From positions 2,852-37,006 of the forward strand of contig PAQI01000010.1 of assembly GCA_002709235.1 (NCBI GenBank): a DNA stretch of 34,155 nucleotides, read 5' to 3'. This document shows, piece by piece, positions 25,964-33,697 of this stretch (position 1 is its first letter; each line of letters opens with the position of its first letter). Under the pieces are notes generated by a model. The model saw nothing but the letters and a program-made list of their open reading frames with translations, was not told the origin of the DNA and made no database searches. This DNA is from Hirschia sp. (GTDB lineage Bacteria; Pseudomonadota; Alphaproteobacteria; Caulobacterales; Hyphomonadaceae). A program made the position numbers and the translations under genes.

Positions 25964-27328
25964 GTGGCGGATACAGATTTCAACGCGGATATTGAATCAG
26001 ATGTCACGGAGCGTGACCTGGAATTTCCGCAACATTCTGTGGCGACAGCAGACTTCATGCGCTCCATCGGCCATGTGCCGCATGGTGGCACCATCCCTCC
26101 TGCCGAGCAGCTTGACTGGTCCAGCTATGATATAAGCGATGTTGAAATTTGGCGGCGCAATGCCATCTGGGATCGCTTCGCCTGGCTGAGGAAGAACGAT
26201 CCGGTTCACTACACGCCCAACTCGTTTTTCGGGCCATACTGGTCAATCACGCGCCATGAGGACATCAAGGCCGTTGACATGAACCACCAGCAATTCTCCT
26301 CAAAGGCTGAACTGGGGGGCATCACCATGCTGGACATGGATGACGAGTTCATGATGCCCATGTTCATCGCGATGGATCCTCCGCAACATACAGCGCCTCG
26401 CAAGACGATCCAGCCCATTGTCGCAGCAGAGAATCTTCGAAATTACGCCAATATCATTCGGGAGCGCACAGAGTTCGTACTCGACGGCTTACCCGTGGAT
26501 GAACCGTTCGACTGGGTCGACAAGGTCTCGATCGAGCTGACCACAATGATGCTGGCCACATTGTTCGATTTCCCTTTCGAGGAACGCCGCAAGCTCACGC
26601 GCTGGTCCGATGTCACCATGGGCCGGTTCGACCCTGAAATCTGCCCGGGCGGTTTCGAGCAGTGGAAAACCGAGCTTCTGGAATGCCTGCAATATTTCAT
26701 GGGTGTCTGGACCGAGCGGTCGCAATCGGAAACGCCGGGCAATGATCTGATTTCTTTGCTGGCACATGGCGAGGCAACCCGGAACATGCCGTCCATGGAG
26801 TTTCTGGGAAATCTGTTGCTGTTGATTGTTGGCGGCAATGACACGACACGCTCGACCATGTCCGGTTCCGTCTATGCGATGAACAAGTTCCCGGATGAAT
26901 TTGCCAAACTGAAAGCAAAGCCGGAACTTCTGCCATCCATGGTGACGGAGGTTATCCGCTGGCATACACCGCTGGGTTATATGCGGCGCACCGCGCTGGA
27001 GGATGTCGAACTGGGCGGCAAGACGATCCGCAAGGGCGACAAGGTCATCATGTGGTATGTCTCTGGCAATCATGACGATGCCGTGTTCGAAGATCCGGAA
27101 GCATTTCGTATCGAGCGCCCGGATGCCAAAAATCATCTGTCCTTCGGCATTGGCATTCATCATTGCATCGGTAAGCGGCTGGCGGAATTGCAGCTTCAGA
27201 TCCTCTGGGAAGAAATTCTCAAGCGCTATGATCACGTCGAGATGCTTGCAGAACCAGAGCGTCTGCCAAATCCGTTTGTGCGGGGCTTTCGCAAGATGAT
27301 GGTGCGATTGCATCCACGGACTGCCTGA
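25964..27328 (+). CDS. Cytochrome P450, CYP153-like (alkane or terpenoid hydroxylase type)
   Basis: 454-aa soluble bacterial P450. The I-helix oxygen-activation motif is GGNDTT (290-295), ExxR is E329 to R332, and heme-binding C401 lies in FGIGIHHCIGKRLAE. FIAMDPPQHTAPRKT, MRRTA and ILWEEILKRYDHVE are blocks shared with CYP153 family enzymes, which terminally hydroxylate alkanes; the substrate here is inferred only. The start is GTG 25964 with AGGGGTG before it. CYP153 enzymes need a ferredoxin and a reductase; neither is adjacent. The flavodoxin-fold protein upstream is not a P450 reductase. Confidence 0.93.
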   Translation: MADTDFNADIESDVTERDLEFPQHSVATADFMRSIGHVPHGGTIPPAEQLDWSSYDISDVEIWRRNAIWDRFAWLRKNDPVHYTPNSFFGPYWSITRHEDIKAVDMNHQQFSSKAELGGITMLDMDDEFMMPMFIAMDPPQHTAPRKTIQPIVAAENLRNYANIIRERTEFVLDGLPVDEPFDWVDKVSIELTTMMLATLFDFPFEERRKLTRWSDVTMGRFDPEICPGGFEQWKTELLECLQYFMGVWTERSQSETPGNDLISLLAHGEATRNMPSMEFLGNLLLLIVGGNDTTRSTMSGSVYAMNKFPDEFAKLKAKPELLPSMVTEVIRWHTPLGYMRRTALEDVELGGKTIRKGDKVIMWYVSGNHDDAVFEDPEAFRIERPDAKNHLSFGIGIHHCIGKRLAELQLQILWEEILKRYDHVEMLAEPERLPNPFVRGFRKMMVRLHPRTA

Positions 27329-27414
27329 AACGGCTTGGACTGATGGGGGCATTGCACTATCAGTCGGTCTGATGTCGGATTTTGCCGATGTGACAAGCAG
27401 TTATCGTCAACACC

Positions 27415-29568
27415 GTGACCCTTACCCGCATACCGCTCGTCTGGCGCGACCCTGTCGCTGCATTCTCGTCGCTCAAGGATCAGCCTTTCGCGTTGTTGAT
27501 GCATGGTGCGCAAAAGCGTTGGAGCTATATCTGCGCCAACCCCGTCGAAACATTGTTCACCACCCCGGCCAATGCGCAGGACGCACTTGATCACATGGGC
27601 AATGTCTCACGCGATGTCGCATTTGAGCGCGTGGGCGACGCGCCGCCCTTTTGCGGCGGCTGGGCAGGCATGTTGTCCTATGAGTTTGGAAAAACCCTGT
27701 TGCCCAGATTGGAGATGGGGCCGGAACGTGGGGCATGGCCGGATCTCGCTCTGGGCTTTTATCAGGAATTCATCGTCTTTGATCACGTCAAAGGGCGGGC
27801 TGAATACTGGAATTGGAACTGGTGCTATCCTGCGGCCGCCACTGTCTCTTTGCTTGAGGTGATGGCACGGGATGGTGGCACGACGTTTGGCGCGCCCTTG
27901 AGCAGGGCACCTCCCAAGCCGCAAACGGCACGTCCTGATTATGAAGCACGCATCGCTCGCACTGTGAAATATGTTCATGCCGGCGATTGTTTTCAGTCCA
28001 ATATCTCCCAGCGGTTCGATTTCGAACTGGCAGATGGCGCGCATCCCTATGATCTGACCCGTCGGCTTGCACAGTCCAGCGTGGCTCCCTTCTCGGCTTT
28101 CCTGCGATTGCCGGGATTGGCGCTGGCGTCAAACTCACCTGAGCGCTTCCTGAAGGTGAGGCCGGATGGAGAGGGACGCTTGAAAGTGTCGACCAAACCC
28201 ATCAAGGGCACACGTCCGCGCGGGAAGACGCCGCAGGAAGATGCAGCGCTGGCCGCAGAATTGGAGGCGTCCGAAAAGGACCGGGCCGAAAACCTGATGA
28301 TCGTTGATCTGATGCGAAACGACCTGTCCCGAGTTTCCATTCCAGGCACCGTAAAAGTGCCCAGGCTGCATGCATTGGAAAGTTACGCCAATGTGCATCA
28401 TCTGGTCTCGACAGTTGAGGCAGTCCTTCAGCCCGGCAAGGGGCCGTTGGACCTGATCGCGGCTGCCTTTCCCGGTGGGTCGGTGACTGGCGCACCAAAG
28501 ATCCGGGCCATGCAGATCATTGCCGAGCTGGAAGATGATGCGCGTGGTCCCTATTGTGGATCGCTGGTCTGGATGACGCCGGATGGTTGGATGGATTCAT
28601 CCATCCTGATCCGCTCGACGGCGCTAGAACAAACGCCGGACGGGCAATGGCTCGGCCACTATCGCTCAGGCGGGGGCATCGTTGCGGACTCTGTTCCGGC
28701 AGATGAATATCAGGAGACGCTGGACAAGGCGTTGGCCATGTCGCATGCGCTCACATGTCCTGCTCATGGTCAGCCGCGGGATGTCGTTTTCATCGGCGCA
28801 AACCGAAGCCATGAATCAGTGGTTAACAGCCGAGACAGATCGTTCCTTCTGGGGGATGGTTGTTTCGAGACGCTGCGTTCCGTAGGCGAAATGATAGAAG
28901 GCGTGGATGAGCATTTGCGCTTGCTGGAGGAGTCGCGCAGGGCGCTGGCAATTGCAGTTGGCCCCGAGACGTCTGCATTACGCAAGGCACTGAATGATCT
29001 GGTGTGCGGATTGGAGGGCGAGCATGCCATCCGCATCACAATGTCTCGCGGTGCAGGCGGCAGAGGAGCTGATGGAGGCGCTGCAGATCCTGTGACCGTG
29101 TTGTCGGCAACACCGCTGCATGATGGCCGCCCTTATCCTGCGCTCACCTTGGCGACATCCACCATCCGGCGAAATGAAACTTCGCCGCTCAGTCGTCTGA
29201 AATCGACCTCCTATGGCGACAATCTCGCGGCCCGCAGACAGGCCAATGCTGCCGGTGCGCACGAGGCGCTGATGCTCAACATGCATGGACGTGTGGCATG
29301 TCTGGCCATGGCGAATGTCTTCCTCCTCACCGCACAGGGCGTGTGGGTCACACCACCGGAAGAAGAGGGCGCGCGGCCAGGTTACATGCGCGGCTGTGTA
29401 CTGAAAACGCTGGAAGAGCGCGGCATGACCGTCGAGATCCGTCCCATTGAAGCTGATGAACTCAATGCAACGGATATCAGCCTGTTCGGCACAAACAGCC
29501 TGTGGGGCATGCGGCCTGTCAAAACGATAGACAGCCGCCCCCTGAAGGAGCGGCTGTCATTGTTCTGA
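27415..29568 (+). CDS. pabBC: Aminodeoxychorismate synthase component I fused to 4-amino-4-deoxychorismate lyase
   Basis: 717-aa fusion of two folate-pathway enzymes. The N-terminal part (about 1-445) is PabB: P262-I-K-G-T266 with the nucleophilic lysine K264, EKDRAENLMIVDLMRNDLSRV, and GGSVTGAPK (354-362), the chorismate-binding core. The C-terminal part (about 460-717) is PabC, a fold-type IV PLP enzyme: RDRSFLLGDGCFETLR and K596 (LKSTSYGDNL), the likely PLP lysine. The start is the GTG at 27415; the next ATG would cut into the conserved N-terminus. The ammonia-supplying PabA is not in the window. A stem-loop overlaps the 3' end. Confidence 0.93.
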   Translation: MTLTRIPLVWRDPVAAFSSLKDQPFALLMHGAQKRWSYICANPVETLFTTPANAQDALDHMGNVSRDVAFERVGDAPPFCGGWAGMLSYEFGKTLLPRLEMGPERGAWPDLALGFYQEFIVFDHVKGRAEYWNWNWCYPAAATVSLLEVMARDGGTTFGAPLSRAPPKPQTARPDYEARIARTVKYVHAGDCFQSNISQRFDFELADGAHPYDLTRRLAQSSVAPFSAFLRLPGLALASNSPERFLKVRPDGEGRLKVSTKPIKGTRPRGKTPQEDAALAAELEASEKDRAENLMIVDLMRNDLSRVSIPGTVKVPRLHALESYANVHHLVSTVEAVLQPGKGPLDLIAAAFPGGSVTGAPKIRAMQIIAELEDDARGPYCGSLVWMTPDGWMDSSILIRSTALEQTPDGQWLGHYRSGGGIVADSVPADEYQETLDKALAMSHALTCPAHGQPRDVVFIGANRSHESVVNSRDRSFLLGDGCFETLRSVGEMIEGVDEHLRLLEESRRALAIAVGPETSALRKALNDLVCGLEGEHAIRITMSRGAGGRGADGGAADPVTVLSATPLHDGRPYPALTLATSTIRRNETSPLSRLKSTSYGDNLAARRQANAAGAHEALMLNMHGRVACLAMANVFLLTAQGVWVTPPEEEGARPGYMRGCVLKTLEERGMTVEIRPIEADELNATDISLFGTNSLWGMRPVKTIDSRPLKERLSLF
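29530..29558 (+). terminator. Stem-loop overlapping the pabBC 3' end
   Basis: GACAGCCGC (29530-29538) and GCGGCTGTC (29550-29558) pair perfectly over 9 bp inside the last codons, followed by ATTGTTCT. The T tract is weak, so this is a candidate terminator only. Confidence 0.45.
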
Positions 29569-29587
29569 AGCGGCTAGGCGGTGTGTG

Positions 29588-30991
29588 TCAGTCCCGCTCG
29601 TCCCAGATCACGAAGGTGGGTGGGCCTTCCGCCTTGAGCGTGACATAGGACGTCACCGTTCCGTCATCGTGCAGTACAACGATGATATCGGCGAAGGCGT
29701 CCTCATCCTCCATGCGTTCCAGCCCTTTTTCGATTTCGCCCTGCCATTTGTCCTCCGATTTTCCCTGATCGAAAAACTTGATGGCCTTACCGAAATCATT
29801 TGCGGCCTGGTTGATCTTGTTACGCTTGGAACGGTCCAGGAAATCATATTCCAAAGTGTTCTTGAGTGCGTTCTTGATGGCGTTCTTCACGCGCGTCTGA
29901 ATGTTCTTGTTGGTTTGCGTGTTGGTGTTCGAGCCCGTTGTCCAGCCTGGCGAATAGTCACCATCTGGTTCTTCAAAATAGTCGGGCAGGGATGAACTGG
30001 AACCATCACCGGCGCTGCCGCCATTCCCACCAGAGGTATCAGACCCGTTTCCGTTTCCGTTTCCGTTGCTGTTCCCGTTCCCGTTTCCGTTTCCGTTTCC
30101 GTTGCTGTTTCCGTTTCCGTTTCCGTTCCCGTTTCCGTTGCCGTTGCCGTTGCCGTTTCCGTTGCTGTTTCCGTTCCCGTTGTCGTTCCCGTTCCCGTTC
30201 CCGTTTCCGTTGCCGTTCCCGTTGCCGTTTCCATTACCGTCGCTTCCGCCGGTGTCGCCACCACTTCCGCTGCCGTTTCCACCGGAGCCGCCAGTATTAC
30301 TGCCACCGCTACCATTGCTGTTGGAATCTGTGTTGCTGGTAGTGTCGTCGCTTGACGTGTCAGGTGGCGTACCAGAGCCGAAAGAGGCGGATGTCCACGA
30401 GATCGCTTCATCATCCTCCCATCCACAACCGCCCGTGGGTGGGCTCTCTGAGCCGATCCAGACAACTTCATCGGAATTGCGGGGGCGCAAGAAGAACTGG
30501 TCAGTCAGATTGCGTGTGTCTTCAATGAAATAGCCTATAGAGCTGTTGAACCGGTAATCCAGCTCGGCCAGGATCAGTGAACCATCCGATGTCATCAGGC
30601 CGTCGGGCAGATCCAGTGGTTCGCTTTTGGGGTAGGCTTCCATATTGCGGCCCTGAGACCACATGACGACTGATGCGCCTTCAGAGTCTTCAACCACTGA
30701 GGTGAGACGCATGGACAATGACCCCGTGTCATCCGGGTCCATGATCTGGTGGGTGGCGGCGAAGACTTCTTCGACCCGGCAATAGTCCATTTCTTCCAGC
30801 CTGGCCGCAAGGTCAGCCATGACGCTGGTGGAATTGGTAACGCGCCGGTCGGCCTGAATCAGGAACGAGACTTCGATCGCACCAAAGTAAAGCGCTGCCA
30901 TGAAGGGCAGGAGCAGGGCAAATTCCATTGCCGCGACACCGCCTCGGTCCACGGCAAGTTTGCGCATGCGGGAAATCAGATATCCAGACAT
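29588..30991 (-). CDS. TadE/TadG-like pilus protein with Gly-Asn repeat linker and novel C-terminal module
   Basis: 467 aa. The N-terminus is TadE/G-like: GGVAAMEFALLLPFMAALYFGAIE is the prepilin-like hydrophobic segment with the conserved Glu. About residues 50-200 resemble other TadE-like proteins and end near EEVVWIGS. Then comes a Ser/Gly/Asn/Asp-rich linker, inside which residues 252-315 are a 32-unit dipeptide tract (28 GN, 3 SN, 1 DN). The last 105 residues (about 363-467) form a Lys/Asn/Glu-rich helical stretch and a short strand-rich end (ADIIVVLHDDGTVTSYV) that I do not recognise. Its ATG overlaps the upstream TGA by one base (TGATG), so it is translated with the TadE-like gene. Likely a minor pilin or surface-exposed pilus component. 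Confidence 0.8.
   Translation of the reverse strand: MSGYLISRMRKLAVDRGGVAAMEFALLLPFMAALYFGAIEVSFLIQADRRVTNSTSVMADLAARLEEMDYCRVEEVFAATHQIMDPDDTGSLSMRLTSVVEDSEGASVVMWSQGRNMEAYPKSEPLDLPDGLMTSDGSLILAELDYRFNSSIGYFIEDTRNLTDQFFLRPRNSDEVVWIGSESPPTGGCGWEDDEAISWTSASFGSGTPPDTSSDDTTSNTDSNSNGSGGSNTGGSGGNGSGSGGDTGGSDGNGNGNGNGNGNGNGNGNDNGNGNSNGNGNGNGNGNGNGNGNGNSNGNGNGNGNGNSNGNGNGNGSDTSGGNGGSAGDGSSSSLPDYFEEPDGDYSPGWTTGSNTNTQTNKNIQTRVKNAIKNALKNTLEYDFLDRSKRNKINQAANDFGKAIKFFDQGKSEDKWQGEIEKGLERMEDEDAFADIIVVLHDDGTVTSYVTLKAEGPPTFVIWDERD
30047..30238. repeat. Hexanucleotide microsatellite, 32 units, coding for (Gly-Asn)n
   Basis: On the plus strand, 32 hexamers of GTTTCC, GTTCCC or GTTGCC type, with rare GTTGCT, GTTGTC and ATTACC, fill exactly 192 bases. 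Read on the minus strand they are GGN-AAC codons. Changes are mainly at the Gly third base; single-base changes give the three SN (AGC) and one DN (GAC) units. Unit-count changes would keep the reading frame and lengthen or shorten the linker by two residues. Confidence 0.97.
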
Positions 30992-31548
30992 CAGAACGGC
31001 TCGTTTCTAAAGACCATGGATGACGTCATCAGATGGCGTCCATCGGGCATGTTGGTCAGCGAGGCCGACATCACTGGCGTGAAAAGGGTGTATTCATAGA
31101 ATACCCGGACCATGACGATGTCATTGGCCGATCCCATCGCAAATGTTAGCGTTGTGTCGTCGAACTCGTCATCTTCATCCTGCGGTTCAGGTGCGCCATC
31201 ATCGCTTTCGTGGAAACTGGCGAAGACGCGAACATCAACCGATAGCTTGTCGTCGCAATCCATGAGACCAAAGAGGTTTCCGCAGACCATTTCCTTGAAA
31301 TCGCTTGCATCGATTTCACCTTGGGTCTGAAGTTCGCCTGTGCGAATGCGGCGCGCAGCCTCAGCCATGCCGTGATCCAACGTGGTCGAGAACAGAAACA
31401 GGATCGCTATTTCGATCAGGCCGAAAATCATGATGAAGAAGGGGAGGGCGATCAGCGCGAATTCCACCGCTGTTGCACCATCATTGCTTTTGGCAAAGGC
31501 GTTATAGCGCCGCCTCCAAAGGCTATGTCGCGAATTCACCCTGTTCAT
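30991..31548 (-). CDS. TadE-like pilus assembly protein
   Basis: 185 aa from ATG 31548 (GTG 31572 or ATG 31569 would add 7-8 residues; none has a strong ribosome site, though GGGA lies near the chosen one). GATAVEFALIALPFFIMIFGLIEIAILFLF is summarised as the TadE prepilin-like start: conserved Glu, then one long membrane helix. The rest is a periplasmic domain with Cys residues (VCGNLFGLMDCDD) that may form a disulfide and a Asp/Glu-rich stretch near residue 120. The gene ends in an overlap with the GN-repeat gene. Confidence 0.88.
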   Translation of the reverse strand: MNRVNSRHSLWRRRYNAFAKSNDGATAVEFALIALPFFIMIFGLIEIAILFLFSTTLDHGMAEAARRIRTGELQTQGEIDASDFKEMVCGNLFGLMDCDDKLSVDVRVFASFHESDDGAPEPQDEDDEFDDTTLTFAMGSANDIVMVRVFYEYTLFTPVMSASLTNMPDGRHLMTSSMVFRNEPF

Positions 31549-31693
31549 TGTAGCCAATCCCGTACGCATCACCGCGCCAAAAACCCATTACAGTACAGAG
31601 ATATCAGACTGTTCCTGATGAACCGTTTCTCGACTGGTGAAATTTTCGCTTAATATTGCAATGTTCGAAAAAGGCTCGTGAACTGAAATCACT

Positions 31694-31708
31694 TTCCGCC
31701 AAGCGGAA
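31694..31708. other. Small hairpin TTCCGC-CAA-GCGGAA
   Basis: Perfect 6-bp stem in the 211-bp region between the TadE-like gene and the CpaC-N-like gene. It lies next to a larger hairpin (31715-31747) and may be part of a terminator or leader for this arm. Confidence 0.4.
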
Positions 31709-31714
31709 GCATTC

Positions 31715-31747
31715 GCCAGCGCTGCAAACATGATTGCATGCGCTGGC
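31715..31747. other. Large inverted repeat between the two minus-strand pilus genes
   Basis: GCCAGCGC and GCGCTGGC (8 bp) are extended inward by TGCA/TGCA with one bulged T, giving 12 paired bases around an 8-base loop. On the minus strand it starts 13 bp after the upstream gene's stop, as a terminator would, but no T run follows. It may reduce, not stop, read-through into the TadE-like gene. Confidence 0.55.
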
Positions 31748-31759
31748 AATTGGTTTGTC

Positions 31760-32188
31760 CTAATTGTCTTCGATACCTGAACGTACAGGACGGCACCGCG
31801 TGGTGCATGACAGGGTTTCGGTTGAATCGCCGCGCGCAATTGTCAGCGAATCCCCGGCGCGGTTTTCACCGACCTGGATCTGGGCCCTGTGAATTGTGCG
31901 ACCGATATTGTCCAGCACGATCAGATTGGTGGCCCCGAACTGTTTGCCGGTAATCAGGAGTGTGCGGTCATCATGCACCGCGACATTGGCAACATTCGGG
32001 TTGCCGATGATCAGGCTGCCCGCCGGACGGGGCAGGTGAAGGACTTCCGTCTGGTCGATAAAGGCTTCGATTGTCTTGTCCTGCACGGGCGTGGTGTCAG
32101 CCTTTGCAGCGACTGCCGGCGCACTTGCGGCAAGAGATGCAGTCGCAAACAATGCGACGGCAATCAGTGTGCTGAGCTTTTCGGCCAT
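31760..32188 (-). CDS. CpaC-N-terminal-like pilus assembly protein
   Basis: 142 aa from ATG 32188, which has GGGGAG 9 bases upstream (the longer frame to 32221 has no such site). A signal peptide ends at AVAA (about residue 28). The rest is one domain with VLHLPRPAGSLIIGNPNVANVAVHDDRTLLITGK: the N-terminal domain found at the start of CpaC/RcpA secretins (pilus formation N-terminal region), here as a free small protein. Expected in the periplasm, near the Flp secretin. Two Cys near the C-terminus (SCTTRC) are notable. Confidence 0.85.
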   Translation of the reverse strand: MAEKLSTLIAVALFATASLAASAPAVAAKADTTPVQDKTIEAFIDQTEVLHLPRPAGSLIIGNPNVANVAVHDDRTLLITGKQFGATNLIVLDNIGRTIHRAQIQVGENRAGDSLTIARGDSTETLSCTTRCRPVRSGIEDN

Positions 32189-32221
32189 ATGAAGACTCCC
32201 CAATCGGTCCGAGTGAGCCAA

Positions 32222-32608
32222 CAGATTAGAAAAGAAGTTTGAACGAAAGGCTAAGGATGTTGCAACTCATAGGCTCAAATTGGTGCAGCTATCGGGATTG
32301 TTGCCGGATATACCTTATTTGAGAGTGGGACTCAGTCCTGCAAAGGGGAGGGGATTATCTCTCTATATATAGGAGGGCACACAGATGCGATCCCCTATGA
32401 GTATTATGTTCAAGAATTGGTAGTTTTGGTAAATGAACTGTTCATCATATTTTGTGGTAAACAAGATCTGAACCAAATAGTGAGTAAGTTTTTACTTGAG
32501 TTCACGCGGTTTAAATTACTCTGCACTATACATGATAACACCTACCACGGGTGATGGATTTCCGGGTGGGAAACATAGCAACGCCATGCATGTAGCGGAG
32601 AAGAGAAC
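32222..32608. promoter_or_regulatory. 387-bp divergent region upstream of the Flp pilin
   Basis: Gene-free apart from a possible 12-codon ORF (32385-32423). It is AT-rich from about 32400. It holds the promoters of the two pilus arms. A ribosome site (AGGAGG) lies at 32371-32376, and an inverted repeat AGGGGAT (32349-32355) / ATCCCCT (32390-32396) brackets it. I see no convincing CtrA site here. Confidence 0.6.
32385..32423 (+). CDS. Possible 12-aa leader peptide upstream of flp
   Basis: ATG at 32385 with AGGAGGG 8 bases upstream opens a 12-codon frame (MRSPMSIMFKNW) ending in TAG at 32421-32423. The strong ribosome site on such a short frame is unusual for a chance ORF. It lies 186 bp before the pilin start and may be a leader ORF or simply chance. 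Confidence 0.3.
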   Translation: MRSPMSIMFKNW

Positions 32609-32836
32609 ATGAAAAACTTTATGCGTTTCCTTAAAGACGAAGACGGTGCAACTGCAATCGAGTACGGCCTGATCGCTGCTCTGATCGCTGTCGCAATCAT
32701 CGGTGGTGTAACCGCCGTTGGTGAGCAAGCCAACGCAACTTTCAACGGTGTATCCAACCAGATTTCTGCTGGTAACGACACCGCTGAAACAGCTTCCTCA
32801 GACTTCGACACGTCTGCAGCTGCAACGCTCGACTAA
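32609..32836 (+). CDS. flp: Flp-type IVb pilin
   Basis: 75-aa prepilin, the main subunit of the Tad/Flp pilus used for adhesion and biofilm. The leader MKNFMRFLKDEDG is cut after Gly13 by a CpaA-type peptidase. The mature start ATAIEYGLIAALI carries the class's E5-Y6 pair. One hydrophobic helix follows, then a short polar tail rich in Ser, Thr, Asp and Ala. A ribosome site (GGAGAAGAG) lies before the ATG. A strong terminator follows 50 bp downstream, separating flp from cpaA, as expected when pilin is made in large excess. Confidence 0.96.
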   Translation: MKNFMRFLKDEDGATAIEYGLIAALIAVAIIGGVTAVGEQANATFNGVSNQISAGNDTAETASSDFDTSAAATLD

Positions 32837-32885
32837 TCGTCGATCGCGTCAGCGAATACATAACGTCCTTCGAGGCGTTACAATG

Positions 32886-32916
32886 GAGCCGCTGGGTCAT
32901 TCCCCGCGGCTCTTTT
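32886..32916 (+). terminator. Intrinsic terminator after flp
   Basis: GAGCCGC (32886-32892) and GCGGCTC (32906-32912) form a 7-bp GC-rich stem, with GGG/CCC pairing inside the loop, followed by TTTT at 32913-32916. Confidence 0.88.
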
Positions 32917-33112
32917 GATTCTGCGCCGTTTTTATTGGGGGCAACGCCCTGTATCCGGCACCTGAAGCGAAGGTGTTAATATTGCGGCGCATTCTGTTTT
33001 CTTTTTCAAGGTTTCGCAAAGAAATTGAACCATAGCGAGCCATGGCCCCGGCATTCCGTAACCGTTTCTTTAAGTCCTCAGTGCAGGTTCATGAAAAACG
33101 GGGGTGCATTTC

Positions 33113-33619
33113 ATGCTCGCAACTATTCTTTGTCTTTTCTTTCCTGTGCTGCTCGTGATCGCAGCTGCGCATGATGTTCGTACAATGAAAATTCCCAATT
33201 GGATTTCCATTGCGCTGACCCTGGCATTCATTCCAACGGCCTTTGCGGCGGGATTGAGCCTTCAACAAATTGGTATCCACCTTGGCATCGGCATGATCGC
33301 GCTGATTATCGGCGCGGGACTGTTCTTCCTCGGCGTGTGGGGAGGCGGCGATGGAAAGCTGGTCGCGGCCACGGCTATCTGGGTCGGCGCTGCTGGTGGA
33401 ATGAATTTCCTTTATGGTGTTGCGATGTTCGGAGGACTGCTTGCGCTGGTCCTGATCATTCTGCGCCGCATGAAGATTGAATCGAAAACGGATTGGATTG
33501 CGCGGCTCCTCTCGCCGAAAGTCGGTGCACCCTATGGTGTGGCGATTGCGGCTGGCGGCCTGTGGGCGGCTTCTGCTTCTCCGGTGTTCGCTGACGGGTT
33601 TCGCGCGCTCGGATTTTAA
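33113..33619 (+). CDS. cpaA: CpaA/TadV-type A24 prepilin peptidase
   Basis: 168 aa from ATG 33113, with GGGGG at 33100-33104 as ribosome site; a GTG at 33104 would add three residues. It cleaves the leader of the Flp pilin and TadE-like proteins in the inner membrane. Catalytic aspartates: D21 in AAHDVRTMKIPN, followed by the conserved IPN, and D80 in GGGDGK. About six hydrophobic helices, no N-terminal methylase domain, as in Tad peptidases. Confidence 0.93.
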   Translation: MLATILCLFFPVLLVIAAAHDVRTMKIPNWISIALTLAFIPTAFAAGLSLQQIGIHLGIGMIALIIGAGLFFLGVWGGGDGKLVAATAIWVGAAGGMNFLYGVAMFGGLLALVLIILRRMKIESKTDWIARLLSPKVGAPYGVAIAAGGLWAASASPVFADGFRALGF

Positions 33620-33622
33620 AAA

Positions 33623-33637
33623 TTAACCATGCCTTAG
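33623..33637 (+). promoter_or_regulatory. CtrA-like site TTAA-N7-TTAG before cpaB
   Basis: TTAA (33623-33626), seven bases, TTAG (33634-33637), one mismatch from CtrA consensus. It starts 4 bases after the cpaA stop and 61 bases before the cpaB stretch of the operon. In Caulobacter the Flp-type pilin locus is under CtrA control, so this is a plausible but unproven site. Confidence 0.35.
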
Positions 33638-33639
33638 AA

Positions 33640-33668
33640 CCCGTGTGAAAGATTCACGGGAAGTTTTT
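33640..33668 (+). terminator. Hairpin between cpaA and cpaB
   Basis: CCCGTG (33640-33645) and CACGGG (33655-33660) pair over 6 bp and are followed by AAGTTTTT (33661-33668). It may be an attenuator that sets the cpaA:cpaB ratio or a true terminator, with the CtrA-like site just upstream. Confidence 0.55.
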
Positions 33669-33697
33669 ACGCCTTATCAGGCTGACGGGAGAGTCTA

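Noticed and set aside
30047-30238. Possible CRISPR array
   Set aside because: The repeat unit is six bases with no spacers and is in frame inside a gene; it is a coding microsatellite.
29887-30533. Long Arg-Phe, Pro-Phe and Thr-Glu rich ORFs in other frames
   Set aside because: The hexamer repeat lacks stops in several frames, so long low-complexity ORFs arise by chance. Only the minus-strand frame has a pilin-like N-terminus and coupling to the gene before it.
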